The notes: generated by a model not told the origin, from the letters alone. Positions 52,354 to 61,473 are shown, counted from the stretch's first letter. The stretch is 64,000 bases of DNA from CAWDDG01 sp963801065 (GCA_963801065.1 CAWDDG010000004.1:124001-188000); one strand, 5' to 3'. Made by a program: numbers and translations.

Positions 52354-53207
52354 TGGCCACCCAGTTCATGTCGCGCTCGGCGTGGACTTCCGCGCCCCGA
52401 GGCGGTGCTCTGCTTACCGGGACCAAACTGGTCGGCCTGGCGGATCACTGGCCCGGTACCACCACTGACGCATTCGGCGTCGAGTCCGCCGAGCGGGTGG
52501 CGGCCCGGCTGCGCGGATGGTGGGACTTCCACGTCAACACTCGTGGCTGGTCCGACATCGGCTACAACTTCGCCGTCGACCAGGCCGGTCGCGTGTGGGA
52601 TCTGCGCGGCCTGATCCGCGTCGGCGCTCACGCCGCGTCCGACGCCAACCCGGACGCCAACCACGAATGGGTCGGGGTGCTGTTCATCCTGGGCGACCGG
52701 GAGGAGCCCACCGAGGCGATGGTCCGGGCGTTCCAGGACTTCCGTTTCGGCGTGTTCCTGCCCCGTTGGCCCGGCCGTCTGGCGCTCACCGGCCATGGCC
52801 GCGCTCCCGGGGTTCCCGGCGCTCAGACCTCGTGCCCCGGTCCCTATGTCGCCGAGAAAATCACCGACGGCACCCTTGCCAAGCGGCCCAGCACACCCAA
52901 GCCGACGCCACCTCCAGAGGAGGATCTGACAGTGTTCATCACCCCGTACGGCACCACCCGGCACCGGCTGATCACGGACCGCGTGTACGCCCTCAGCGAA
53001 CCCACCTACCGGATGCTGCGTGACGGCGGTGTGCCGGTGAAGGTGCTCAGCAACACCGCGATCAACGGCCTGGAGATCATCCTGAACGGCGCGGAGATCG
53101 CGGACGACGAGGCGATCGTCGAGTTGAGCGCCGATCACGCGGCCCTGGCCGCGCAGCTCACGGCGATCGACGAGAAGCTTGACACCCTGGTGCCGCCTTC
53201 CCCTTGA
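52353..53207 (+). CDS. Phage endolysin, N-acetylmuramoyl-L-alanine amidase type
   Basis: A 284-residue lysin without signal peptide. The N-terminal amidase_2/PGRP domain has the zinc ligands in expected places: His32 in LADHWPGTT, then LTGHGRAPGVPGAQTSCPG (second His and Cys), and SDIGYNFAVDQAGRVWDLRG around the catalytic Tyr. A Pro linker (KPTPPPEED) leads to a C-terminal region of about 100 residues ending in a short helical coil. It cuts amide bonds in peptidoglycan. A remnant of a prophage, with no capsid, integrase or other module visible. Confidence 0.88.
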   Translation: MATQFMSRSAWTSAPRGGALLTGTKLVGLADHWPGTTTDAFGVESAERVAARLRGWWDFHVNTRGWSDIGYNFAVDQAGRVWDLRGLIRVGAHAASDANPDANHEWVGVLFILGDREEPTEAMVRAFQDFRFGVFLPRWPGRLALTGHGRAPGVPGAQTSCPGPYVAEKITDGTLAKRPSTPKPTPPPEEDLTVFITPYGTTRHRLITDRVYALSEPTYRMLRDGGVPVKVLSNTAINGLEIILNGAEIADDEAIVELSADHAALAAQLTAIDEKLDTLVPPSP

Positions 53208-53467
53208 TGGCGAGCCAGCCTCTGCGCGCGGCTGGCTTCGAGGGTGAAGCGTTGGACATCTGGCTCGGCATCGAGTACGTCGAGTGCCGCAAGACCACCG
53301 CACCGAGCGAGCCGCGACGAGGACGTCGAGCTGTGGGCTCGCGCCGAGCGTTACGCGAAGGCGCGGCGGATGCCGGTGTCCCGGTCTGGTCCTGGCCGCG
53401 CTGGTCATCGTCGGGGCAGGAGGCAGCCCATCTCCTGCGGCGGGTCGGGGAGACGACTGGACAGCAG

Positions 53468-53492
53468 GAAAGGCCCGCAGTGCGGGCCTTTC
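53468..53492 (+). terminator. Terminator after the phage remnant
   Basis: GAAAGGCCCGC (53468-53478) and GCGGGCCTTTC (53482-53492) pair perfectly with loop AGT, with the A/T pairs giving a small U tract. It stands where the phage-derived piece ends. Between 53208 and 53467 is a decayed frame (DEDVELWARAERYAKARRMP then a shift to LVLAALVIVGAGG). Confidence 0.75.
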
Positions 53493-53512
53493 CCGTTGTG
53501 CCCGTGGAGCTG

Positions 53513-53827
53513 TTACGCCCTGACGAGGCCGTTCGTCTTGTGCACGAGCACCTGTCCGCCTGTGATCTTGGGTGCGTTCGGGAGTGCGGTCTCGAGCTTC
53601 TCCTCGCGTACCCAGGTGGCTGCGGCGCGGGTTGACTCGTCGGCCTGTGCCGAGGTCTCGAAGAAGCCGATGGAACTCATGACGCCGTTGCCGGCCTCGA
53701 TCAGGTAGTAGCCGCTGAAGCCCGGCAGCTTGCTCAGCCGGGGCAGCAGGTTCTCGCCGACGTTCGTGACGAGCTCCTCGGTGCGGCTCTGGTCGATGCC
53801 CTCGTAGCGTCTGATGGTTGCGTGCAT
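53513..53827 (-). CDS. Small ABM-like protein
   Basis: A 104-residue dimeric alpha-beta barrel-like protein (MHATIRRYEGIDQSRTEELV; LPGFSGYYLIEAGNGVMSSI; GFFETSAQADESTRAAATWV), resembling antibiotic biosynthesis monooxygenase or EthD-like stress proteins. No cofactor site is visible. Its C-terminus ends close to the phage-side terminator. Function unknown. Confidence 0.82.
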   Translation of the reverse strand: MHATIRRYEGIDQSRTEELVTNVGENLLPRLSKLPGFSGYYLIEAGNGVMSSIGFFETSAQADESTRAAATWVREEKLETALPNAPKITGGQVLVHKTNGLVRA

Positions 53828-53979
53828 GTAGTGCTCCCAACTCTCTCATCGTTCCAGGTGGAGAATCCGATTGGATTTTCCACGTGCACTCAGGCCCGGC
53901 GTGAAAGTCGAAGAGCGGGTTCGGAGCCTCAGGGGCTTCCGTCTGGGTTTTCTGGCGCATTGCGAGCGTACCACACTTC

Positions 53980-54008
53980 TTGACGACGTAGTCTTACGTG
54001 ACTACGTT
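53980..54008 (+). promoter_or_regulatory. Promoter covered by a palindromic operator
   Basis: A -35 TTGACG (53980-53985) and -10 TACGTT (54003-54008) are 17 bases apart. The spacer and -10 are covered by the perfect inverted repeat ACGTAGTC-TTACGT-GACTACGT (53986-54007). A repressor bound there would block transcription of the following gene. The local DNA is notably less GC-rich than its surroundings. Confidence 0.7.
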
Positions 54009-54035
54009 TTCTACCGTACCGACGTAGGAGTCAGG

Positions 54036-54686
54036 ATGTGTCCCTTCTCAGTCACCCTGCAGCATGTTCCGGATCGGGAGCTGGGCCCGCTGCTGATTCA
54101 GCTTGCGCAGGCGGGCTATCAAAATCCGATCATCCGGGCCGTCGATGCCGATGACACATCGGGCGAAGCGGCGGCTCCTGCCGGAGAGCCGAGGGCGGAC
54201 CTCGCCGAGGATTGGCGGCTCGTGCGGGAGCGGGAGGACGAGTCGTATCAGTGGCCGGAAGGGCGCGAGCACTACTCGCGCTACCGCGTATTCATCGGTA
54301 CGACCCGCGCCGAAGGTGCGGTCCACATCGGCCTTGGCGAAACGCTGCGCAAAAACAAGTGGGGCCGCGACCGAAAGTATGTCGTTGCCTTCCTAAGCAG
54401 TGGATCCCCGCAGCAGCCGCTCGCCGAGTTCGCCGCCGCTGACGACTTCGAGGAGACCCGCGAGCTGGTCGCCGTCGTTCGAGGGAGCGACGGAGCCCGG
54501 CGCATGTACGGCGCCGCCGACGCGCTTCCCCGCGTCTACAAGGAACGCTTCCGAACCCAGATGTACAGCGAGCGGGTCGTCTACCGGGGCGTATGGAACA
54601 AGGTCGTCGTAGTGGCAAGGGAGGACGACGACGAAACCATGCTGGACCACGCGCTGATCCAGGGCCGGCGACGCTACCCGATGTAG
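54036..54686 (+). CDS. Orphan protein of unknown function under a palindromic promoter
   Basis: A 216-residue soluble protein starting at the ATG 54036 with GTAGGAGTCAGG upstream. It begins MCPFSVTLQHVPDREL, has a central basic/aromatic stretch (GREHYSRYRVFIGTTR; GLGETLRKNKWGRDRKYVVA), and ends in EDDDETMLDHALIQGRRRYP. I recognise no family. It is monocistronic with its own controlled promoter, lies beside phage and IS remnants, and has lower GC upstream, so it may be acquired. The frame extends further upstream but would read through the promoter. Confidence 0.7.
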   Translation: MCPFSVTLQHVPDRELGPLLIQLAQAGYQNPIIRAVDADDTSGEAAAPAGEPRADLAEDWRLVREREDESYQWPEGREHYSRYRVFIGTTRAEGAVHIGLGETLRKNKWGRDRKYVVAFLSSGSPQQPLAEFAAADDFEETRELVAVVRGSDGARRMYGAADALPRVYKERFRTQMYSERVVYRGVWNKVVVVAREDDDETMLDHALIQGRRRYPM

Positions 54687-54828
54687 TCGTTGGGGCATGG
54701 ATAGCCCGCCACCAGCGTGAGCACCGGATCGAGGGTTCGGCGATGGGACGTCGCCGTCGAGAACCGTACCACCGTCGGTGACCGCAGACAGTGGCCCGGC
54801 CCGGGAGGTCGGGTGAGGCGCGAACGGT

Positions 54829-55602
54829 TAGGAACCGCGCGCTTCCAAGGCGTCGAGGTCCCGCTCGGCGTATAGGCGGTGCTCCCACTCCTCGTTGAGG
54901 ACGAGAGCAGGCACTCGCGCACCGGGTAGCTGCGGGGTTCAGGCCACCCGGGCCCCTCGACCGGCTCGGTGTGACCGCGCAGCGACTCGTCGGTGAGGCC
55001 CTCGATGACCTCGTGCACGGTGGACATCCGGTCGCGGCGCAGCTCGAGGACTGCGTCGAGCGACGGTTGTACGTCGCGGTCTCGGGGGACGCCCGGCGTG
55101 TCAGGCATCTCGTCCCACGGCAGGTCCAGGGAATCCCACGGCGACGGATCGCCGAGAATCGCCCGCCGGACCCAGGAGTCGGTGGCGAACACCAGGTGGC
55201 GCAGCGTCTCGATGAACGACCACTCCCCATCGACCGACTCGTGCAGCAGCTCGGGGTCCAGGCGACGGGCCCGTTCGACGGTCTCGCCCCAGAGCCGCTC
55301 GATGACGTCCCATGCCTCGCGGAAGCCAGCCGGTTCAGTCGGGCGCATTTTGGCTCGGTCGGGGTACCGCCCGTCGAGCTCGGCGTTGACCAGGGGTCCG
55401 ATGTCGACACCATTGATCGTCAGGTTCTCGATCTCGCCGTGGATGTCGACGTTGAACAGCTCGACGCCGCGCATCACGACGCCGCTCAGGTCGACACCGC
55501 GGAACCGGCGTTGGCCAGGTCGACGGCGCGGAGGTCCGCGCCGCTGAGGTTCACGCGCTCAAACCGGGAGCCACTGAGATCGGCACCAATGAAGTCAGCC
55601 AC
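54829..55602 (-). pseudogene. Pentapeptide-DinB fusion protein, twice frameshifted
   Basis: From GTG 55600-55602 the reverse strand encodes pentapeptide-like repeats (ADFIGADLSGSRFERVNLSG then ADLRAVDLANAG). A one-base loss near 55503 breaks the frame; it resumes as FRGVDLSGVVMRGVELFNVD and a DinB-like domain (EAWDVIERLWGETVERARRL; GEWSFIETLRHLVFATDSWV; HEVIEGLTDESLRGH). A second shift near 54905 separates the last 25 codons, VLNEEWEHRLYAERDLDALE, which end at TAA 54829-54831. Except for these two points the sequence is well conserved. Confidence 0.8.
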
Positions 55603-55780
55603 GTTACGACGTTAACGGCAGGGTGCGTACATTCCAGTCCGCATACCTGCTACCTCGGGCACGCCCGCATGCGCGGTCAGGTCCCGCTGGCCATGAAGGC
55701 GGCGAGGATGTCCGCGCCGCAGGCCTCGGCGCCCAAAGGGGTGCCAGGGAGGGGTGCTGAAGTTCGCCGCCCCGGGCCGG

Positions 55781-56440
55781 TCAGCTGCTCTCGTCCCCTG
55801 CCGCTTCGGGTGCGAAGTGCAGCACCCCGAACGCGATGGCCGCGGCGATGTCGTCGTCACTGGTGCCCCAGGCGGCCTGGATCACGGGCCCCCAGGCGTG
55901 GCAGCTGCGGGTGGCGAACTCCCTTGCCTCAGGCGTGTCTTCCCAGCTTGCGGGATCGAAGGTCTGGCCGCGGAGGAACAGGTCCAGGCCGAGCAGCGTG
56001 AGGTCCCAGCCGCCTCCGACGCCGATCGTGCCGCCGGGCCCGTAGGTGCGCACCAGCTCGTCGACGATCTCGGCGGGGGATGCGTGCTCCAACTCGAGGA
56101 GGGTGCCGCCGTCTTCGCCATGGGCGAGGCGGACTTCGACTTCGGTGGGCATGCCTTCCCCGAGGGCCCAGGTGACCTTGATCAGGTGGGGTTCTTCGCA
56201 GCGCAGGATCTCCCCTCCGGCGTTGCCCTCGAGCTGAAACTTGCCACCGAGCCGCAGGTCGCCGTCGATCGGGGCCAGCCATCGGCTGATCCGGTCGGCG
56301 TCGGTGCAGGCGCTCCAGACGTCTTCGATCGGAGCGTCGTAGGAGCGGCGCATCAGCAGCGACCGCCCTTCGCCGGTGGCGACCGGGTGGTTGCCGATCT
56401 CCCGGTGGGTGGCGTTGATCTGGTTCACGATGTCGATCAC
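55781..56440 (-). CDS. SRPBCC (AHSA1-like) protein
   Basis: A 219-residue START-like lipid/ligand-binding fold protein: RSLLMRRSYDAPIEDVWSAC, ISRWLAPIDGDLRLGGKFQL, HLIKVTWALGEGMPTEVEVR and LLELEHASPAEIVDELVRTY. Start GTG 56438-56440 with GGGAGGAAGACAC upstream, overlapping the ArsR stop as GTGA. ArsR-SRPBCC pairs are widespread; here the ligand is unknown. Confidence 0.9.
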   Translation of the reverse strand: MIDIVNQINATHREIGNHPVATGEGRSLLMRRSYDAPIEDVWSACTDADRISRWLAPIDGDLRLGGKFQLEGNAGGEILRCEEPHLIKVTWALGEGMPTEVEVRLAHGEDGGTLLELEHASPAEIVDELVRTYGPGGTIGVGGGWDLTLLGLDLFLRGQTFDPASWEDTPEAREFATRSCHAWGPVIQAAWGTSDDDIAAAIAFGVLHFAPEAAGDESS

Positions 56441-56826
56441 GTGTCTTCCTCCCTTTTCGTGTGCGATTGACTGCCCGCCGACCGCGTCGGGGCAGCCTTT
56501 TCGGGGCGCTCGCGCTTGCCGCGCGCGAGCTCGGTGCCCAACGCGTCCAGGCGCTGGGTCCAGAACCGGCGGAAGTGGTCCAGCCAGATGTCGACCTCCC
56601 GGAGGGGCGCCGAGTCGACGGCGTACAGGCGCCGGGTGCCGTCCGCGCGGACGGTCGCGAACCCGGACTCCCGCAGCACCCGGAGGTGCTGCGATACCGC
56701 CGGCTGCGAGACCCCGAACTCGCCCCGGATGACCCCGCTGACCGCACCGGCCGTCTGCGTGCCATCGGCGAGCAGCTCCAATATCCGGCGTCTCACCGGG
56801 TCGCCGAGCACGTCGAAAGCATGCAT
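56437..56826 (-). CDS. ArsR-family repressor
   Basis: A 129-residue ArsR winged helix (FDVLGDPVRRRILELLADGT; EFGVSQPAVSQHLRVLRESG; RADGTRRLYAVDSAPLREVD) with a helical C-terminus WLDHFRRFWTQRLDALG. It has no Cys or His metal site, as in other repressors paired with SRPBCC genes, so it is probably not metal sensing. Operon with the SRPBCC gene; operator just upstream. Confidence 0.92.
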   Translation of the reverse strand: MHAFDVLGDPVRRRILELLADGTQTAGAVSGVIRGEFGVSQPAVSQHLRVLRESGFATVRADGTRRLYAVDSAPLREVDIWLDHFRRFWTQRLDALGTELARGKRERPEKAAPTRSAGSQSHTKREEDT

Positions 56827-56845
56827 GCCTGAAGAATGTCACTTG

Positions 56846-56861
56846 TGACTTATATAAGTCA
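56846..56861 (-). promoter_or_regulatory. ArsR operator/promoter
   Basis: TGACTTATATAAGTCA is a perfect 16-bp palindrome 20 bases before the arsR start, in an AT-rich island. TTGACT (56857-56862, reverse strand) within it could be the -35. Typical of autoregulated ArsR repressors. Confidence 0.75.
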
Positions 56862-57416
56862 AGCCTAAAAATCAACGGCTCATCGGCCACCTTCCCAACC
56901 GCCCGCTCACCTACCGACTTGGAGGTCCGTACCCCACCGCCCGCGTCACCCTGGACGACCTGCGCCGCGGCTCGTCGCCGGCGACACCGACGCGATCACC
57001 GAGTCGCTGAAGATCGCCACCACAGCCGCCGAAAAGGGCCAGCGCGGACATCGGCCATGTCCGTACGCTCGGATCGCGGCATAGAGCGGACGTATACCGC
57101 TGATTGGAGCTCCGGACCGAGCATTGCGTGGCAGGACGAGGCGGGCGTCGACGCCAAGCCCATCCTCAAAGCAGCCCGAGAGCACCCCGTAACCGGTCAC
57201 CTGCCGGGATCGGCTGTCTCGCAACACCATTTTGATCAGAGGGGCGAGCCTTCGCGCCACATTGATCGGGTGGCCAACGACAGAGGTGTCGATCAGGAGC
57301 GGGTACGCGGCGGGTCGTGGTGGCGGGCCACCATGGTGATCGTCGTACCCGTGGTGGTGATGACCGCTGCAGCTGTGTTGGTGCTCATGCGGCCGGTGGA
57401 TGCCGGCACCGCGGTG
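56862..57416. other. Interval with decayed coding remnants only
   Basis: Over 500 bases without a gene that I can support. A protein-like track LGGPYPTARVTLDDLRR continues after a one-base shift as LVAGDTDAITESLKIATTA and AEKGQRGHRP, so a former gene fragment is likely. Near 57330-57400 a short hydrophobic stretch (MVIVVPVVVMTAAAVLVLMR) is also readable. A 500-codon plus-strand frame spanning here is mostly antisense to the WYL regulator and is not real. Confidence 0.4.
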
Positions 57417-58367
57417 CTAATCCGCCGCGCCGGCGAGCCGGGCTGCCAGCGTCCTGACGTGCTCGACAAGCTCCGGGGGTTCGTGCACCTGGAAGTCGAA
57501 CCCTTTGGTTGTCACGTAGATGGCCAACTCGTCCAGCGAGTTGGACCCGGCCCGCAGGGTGCAGCTGTGCTCGTCGATCGGCTCCAGCGCTCCGGTGGTG
57601 GGGGCGATCCGCTCGGCCGCGGTCTCGGCGCTGACGTGCAGGGTGAACCGGGCCTGGTAGCGGTAGGCCGACGTGGAGATCGCCCGCGAGGTGTAGCCGC
57701 TGATGTCGGGGTCTGGCGGGGTGCGCGGGGTGAACCGGGGGCCGGTGGGCGTGCGCGGGTCGAGGCGGTCCACGCGGTAGGTGCGCCAGTCCTGGCGGTC
57801 GACGTCCCAGCCGATGAGGTACCAGCGCCGGCCCGTGTGCACCAGCCGGTGCGGCTCGGTCGTGCGGATGCTGCTGGTTCCGTCGTGGGTGCGGTAGTCG
57901 AAGCGCAGGCGCAGCGAGTCGCGGCAGGCGGCGGCGATGGCGGTGAGGGTGCTCGGGTCGACGGTGGGGCCGGTGTTGGCCATCGGCACCGTCACCGACT
58001 GCAGGGCGTTGATCCGGTGGCGCAGTCGGGACGGCAGTACCTGTTCGAGCTTGGCCAGGGCCCGCACCGAGGTCTCCTCGATGCCGGTGATCGAACCCCC
58101 AGCGGCCGTGCGCAGGCCCATCGCGACCGCGACGGCTTCGTCGTCGTCGAGCAGCAGCGGGGGCAGGTCCGCGCCGGCACCCAGCCGGTAGCCGGCGGCG
58201 CCCGCGGTGGCCAGCACGGGGTAGCCGAGGCCGCGCAGCCGGTCGATATCGCGGCGCACGGTGCGCGGAGTGATCTCCAGTCGCTTGGCCAGTTCGGCGC
58301 CGGACCAGTCGCGTCGGGTCTGCAGGAGCGAGAGCAGTCGCAGCAGCCGTGCCGAGGTTTCCCACAT
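57417..58367 (-). CDS. WYL-domain transcriptional regulator (YafY/PafC type)
   Basis: A 316-residue regulator: N-terminal HTH_11 (RLLRLLSLLQTRRDWSGAEL and ITPRTVRRDIDRLRGLGYPV), GYRLGAGADLPPLLLDDDEA, and a C-terminal WYL domain with RRWYLIGWDVDRQDWRTYRV. Such regulators sense a nucleic acid or ligand through WYL. Divergent from the epoxide hydrolase gene by 64 bases, which it probably controls. Confidence 0.94.
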   Translation of the reverse strand: MWETSARLLRLLSLLQTRRDWSGAELAKRLEITPRTVRRDIDRLRGLGYPVLATAGAAGYRLGAGADLPPLLLDDDEAVAVAMGLRTAAGGSITGIEETSVRALAKLEQVLPSRLRHRINALQSVTVPMANTGPTVDPSTLTAIAAACRDSLRLRFDYRTHDGTSSIRTTEPHRLVHTGRRWYLIGWDVDRQDWRTYRVDRLDPRTPTGPRFTPRTPPDPDISGYTSRAISTSAYRYQARFTLHVSAETAAERIAPTTGALEPIDEHSCTLRAGSNSLDELAIYVTTKGFDFQVHEPPELVEHVRTLAARLAGAAD

Positions 58368-58431
58368 GGTGTGAAGTCTGCCATCAAGCCTAGGACCGAA
58401 TCTGACCTAACCGGCTTCTAGAGTTGTCGGC

Positions 58432-59586
58432 ATGGAGAACAACAACGAGATCCGACCCTTCACCATCGACATTCCCCAGGCTGACCTGGACGACCTGCGG
58501 GACCGGCTCGCCAGGACCCGGTGGGCCGCGGACCTGCCCGATGTCGGCTGGAGCCGCGGGGTGCCGGTGAGCTACCTCAAGGGGCTGGCCGAGTACTGGC
58601 GCGATGGCTACGACTGGCGCGTCTACGAGCGGGAGCTGAACAAGTACCCGCAGTTCACCACCGAGATCGACGGGCAGAACATCCACTTCCTGCACGTGCG
58701 CTCGCCCGAGCCGGACGCGCTGCCGCTGATCCTGATCCACGGCTGGCCCGGCTCGATCGTGGAGTTCCTGAACGTCATCGGCCCGCTGACCGACCCCAGG
58801 GCGCATGGCGGCGACCCGGCGGACGCGTTCCACCTGGTGATCCCGTCGATCCCCGGCAGCGGGTTCTCCGGGCCGACCGGCGAGGCCGGCTGGGACACCA
58901 ACCGGGTGACCAGGGCGTTCGCCGAGCTGATGCACCGGCTCGGCTACGACCGCTACGGCGCGCAGGGCGGCGACACCGGCGCGGTCATCTCCCCGGGACT
59001 CGGCCGGCTCAACCCCGACAAGGTCGTCGGCGTGCACGCGAACGGGCTCTCCGCGTTCACCGAGGTCAACCCGGACGAGGTGGAAGAGCTGACCGAGGCC
59101 GAGCGGACGCGGCTGAAGAACCTGGAGTACATGAAAACCGAGCAGTCCGGCTACGCGATGATCCAGATCACCCGGCCGCAGACCCTGGCCCACGGGCTGC
59201 ACGACTCCCCGGTCGGGCAGTTGGCCTGGATCGTGGAGAAGTTCAAGGAGTGGACCGATCCCGCCGCCGAACTACCCGAGGACGCCGTGGACCGGGATCT
59301 GTTGCTCACCAACGTGATGCTGTACTGGCTGACCGGCACCGCCGGGTCCTCGGCCAACAGCTACTACGAGACCGCGCATGCCGGAGCCTGGGGCGCGAGT
59401 GAGCGTTCCACGGTGCCGACCGGGGTCGCGGTGTTCCCCCTGGATGTGTCGATCCGGCGCACTGTCGAGCTCGAACACACCGTCGTGCACTGGTCCGAAT
59501 TCGGCCGCGGCGGCCACTTCGCCGCCATGGAGGCCCCCGACCTGCTCGTCGGCGACGTCCGGGAGTTCTTCAGCAAGCTGCGATGA
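58432..59586 (+). CDS. Epoxide hydrolase (EHN plus alpha/beta hydrolase)
   Basis: A 384-residue enzyme of the microsomal epoxide hydrolase type. N-terminal EHN domain (PFTIDIPQADLDDLRDRLAR and WSRGVPVSYLKGLAEYW), oxyanion motif HGWPGS, nucleophile loop QGGDTGAVI (Asp), and GGHFAAMEAPDLLVGD (catalytic His). It opens epoxides with water. The divergent WYL regulator suggests induction by substrate or stress. Confidence 0.93.
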   Translation: MENNNEIRPFTIDIPQADLDDLRDRLARTRWAADLPDVGWSRGVPVSYLKGLAEYWRDGYDWRVYERELNKYPQFTTEIDGQNIHFLHVRSPEPDALPLILIHGWPGSIVEFLNVIGPLTDPRAHGGDPADAFHLVIPSIPGSGFSGPTGEAGWDTNRVTRAFAELMHRLGYDRYGAQGGDTGAVISPGLGRLNPDKVVGVHANGLSAFTEVNPDEVEELTEAERTRLKNLEYMKTEQSGYAMIQITRPQTLAHGLHDSPVGQLAWIVEKFKEWTDPAAELPEDAVDRDLLLTNVMLYWLTGTAGSSANSYYETAHAGAWGASERSTVPTGVAVFPLDVSIRRTVELEHTVVHWSEFGRGGHFAAMEAPDLLVGDVREFFSKLR

Positions 59587-59734
59587 AACCACCGCGGCGT
59601 CAAGAACGAGTTCGCGATCGAAGTGAGCACTGGGAGGGCAAACAGGACCGGATCTGGAGCTGTCCCCCCGCCGTGTGACACCCTACCGAACGACGGTCTA
59701 TAGGCGTCCGCTCATCGGGTGCGGGTTCAGGCGG

Positions 59735-60080
59735 TCAACGCAACACCTCGGCCAGTGCTTGTGATGGTGTCTTGAAGCCGAGGGTCTGTCGAGGGCGTTC
59801 GTTGAGTTCTTGGGCGATGGTGTCGAAGTTGTCCTGGGTCAGGTTCCGGAAGTCGAGCGGCCGGGGTAGGTACTGACGCAGGAGGCCGTTGGTGTTCTCG
59901 TTGCTGCCGCGTTGCCAGGGTGACTTCGGATCGCAGAAGTAGACCTCGATACCGGTGGCGGCGGTGAACCTCGCGTGCTGTGCCATCTCGTGTCCTTGGT
60001 CCCAGGTCAGCGACTTCGCGAGCTGGCTGGGCAGGCGCTGGACCGCAGCAGCGAGGGCGTCGGCGACCGCGTCGGAGCCC
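59735..60080 (-). pseudogene. IS30-family transposase, C-terminal remnant
   Basis: The reverse frame reads LAKSLTWDQGHEMAQHARFT, GIEVYFCDPKSPWQRGSNEN (DDE catalytic D and E), TNGLLRQYLPRPLDFRNLTQ and LNERPRQTLGFKTPSQALAE, the IS30 C-terminal third. Upstream of ADALAAAVQRLP the match stops near 60080, replaced by the leader of the DUF899 gene. The N-terminal two thirds and one end are gone, so it is inactive. Confidence 0.9.
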
Positions 60081-60151
60081 GCCGAGTGGCACGGCCCCGC
60101 ACTGACCGAAACTTGGATGCTGTCGACGAGTACCCGAAGGAGGGACGCCCG

Positions 60152-60847
60152 ATGAACACACCACCGATCGTGTCGCCACCGGAGTGGGAGGCCGCACGTC
60201 AGGAGCTGCTGGTTAAGGAGAAGGAGCTCACCAGGGCGCGTGACGCGATGGCGGCTCAGCGGCGCCGGATGCCGTGGGTGGCGGTCGAGAAGCATTACCG
60301 CTTCGAGGGCCCGAACGGGCCGGCGAGCCTCGCCGATCTCTTCGAAGGCCGCCGCCAACTGATCGTCTACCGCGCCTTCTACGCGCCGGACGTCACCACG
60401 TACCCAGAAGGGGGCGGCGCGTACCCGGAACGAGCCTGCGTTGGCTGTTCTTTCCTCGCCGACCAGGTGGCGCATCCCGCCCACCTGAACGCGCGGGACA
60501 CGACGCTGGCGTTCGTTTCGCGCGCCCCCCGGGCCGAGATCCAGGGCCTGAAGGAGCGCATGGGCTGGCAGCTGATCCCGTGGTACACGATCACCGACGA
60601 CTTTGACAAAGACTTCGGCGTGGACGAGTGGCATGGGACCAACGCGTTCATCCGCGACGGCGAGCGGATCTACCGCACCTACTTCGTCGACAGCCGCGGC
60701 GACGAGGCGATGGGAAGCACCTGGAGTTACCTGGATATCACGGCGCTCGGCCGCCAGGAGGAATGGGAGGACTCGCCGGAGGGCTACCCGCAGACTCCCC
60801 CGTACAACTGGTGGAACTACCACGACGCGTACAAGGACCGCGCGTGA
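60152..60847 (+). CDS. DUF899 thioredoxin-fold protein
   Basis: A 231-residue DUF899 protein: ELLVKEKELTRARDAMAAQR, RRMPWVAVEKHYRFEGPNGP, ACVGCSFLADQVAHPAHLN (CxxC-like pair), and GTNAFIRDGERIYRTYFVDS. Start ATG after GAAGGAGGGACGCCCG. The family adopts a thioredoxin-like fold without proven activity. Its leader abuts the truncated IS30, so the promoter may have been changed by the insertion. Confidence 0.9.
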   Translation: MNTPPIVSPPEWEAARQELLVKEKELTRARDAMAAQRRRMPWVAVEKHYRFEGPNGPASLADLFEGRRQLIVYRAFYAPDVTTYPEGGGAYPERACVGCSFLADQVAHPAHLNARDTTLAFVSRAPRAEIQGLKERMGWQLIPWYTITDDFDKDFGVDEWHGTNAFIRDGERIYRTYFVDSRGDEAMGSTWSYLDITALGRQEEWEDSPEGYPQTPPYNWWNYHDAYKDRA

Positions 60848-61119
60848 TCGCGCACGTCCGTGGAGACCCAGCCGCCCAAGGTGTCCATCACGTGATGGGG
60901 ACCTCTGGTGCGGCTGCCGACCCTCGATGAGGCCCTAGCACGCCGCTGTCGCAGCCTCTGATCGCGCTATGAAGAGCCCCGCGCCTCGGCGCCGCACGTA
61001 CCCGGCAGGGTGAACATCCGCTCCGAGGCACCACCAAGACTCGCCCTCCGCGCGGCATGTCAGGACGTCGCTCAGTCGTGGGGTGGCGGTGGCTCCATCG
61101 TGGCATGGAAGCCGTGGAT

Positions 61120-61473
61120 CTAACTTCTCCGAGCCTGCAGCACGCAGAACTCGTTGCCCTCCGGATCCGCAAGCACCGCCCAGGGCACCGATCCTTGCCC
61201 GATGTCGACGCGGCGAGCACCTCCTCGAAGGAATCGGTCGACCTCGGCCTGCTGGTCGTCGGGCCGGAAGTCCAGGTGCAGCCGGTTCTTGGACTCCTTC
61301 GCCTCCGGGACTTGGACAAAGATCAATCCGGGGAGCCGATGCGCCGAGGGACGGATCTCGAACTCCTCTGCCGAGTCGTTCAGCACAACCCAGCCCAGGG
61401 CATCTGCCCACCATCGTCCGAGCGAAACTGGGTCACGTGAATCGACTACGACCTGCTCCCATTCGAGGCTCAT
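61120..61473 (-). CDS. VOC-family (glyoxalase-like) protein
   Basis: A 117-residue single-domain glyoxalase-like protein (EWEQVVVDSRDPVSLGRWWA; GLIFVQVPEAKESKNRLHLD; WAVLADPEGNEFCVLQA), the Glyoxalase_6 type common in actinomycetes. Function unknown. The 270 bases between it and the DUF899 stop hold no gene that I can support. Confidence 0.9.
   Translation of the reverse strand: MSLEWEQVVVDSRDPVSLGRWWADALGWVVLNDSAEEFEIRPSAHRLPGLIFVQVPEAKESKNRLHLDFRPDDQQAEVDRFLRGGARRVDIGQGSVPWAVLADPEGNEFCVLQARRS

Noticed and set aside
51890..53640. Phage attachment-site repeat made from the tRNA-Asp 3' end
   Set aside because: I looked for a second copy of the tRNA-Asp 3' end downstream and saw none up to 53640, so att sites are not annotated.
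56919..58421. A 500-codon plus-strand open frame
   Set aside because: Most of it mirrors the WYL regulator; composition is Arg/Gly/Val low complexity.
60848..61119. Reverse-strand open frame overlapping the VOC gene
   Set aside because: Arg/Ser-rich with no domain and largely in another frame of the VOC gene; treated as intergenic.
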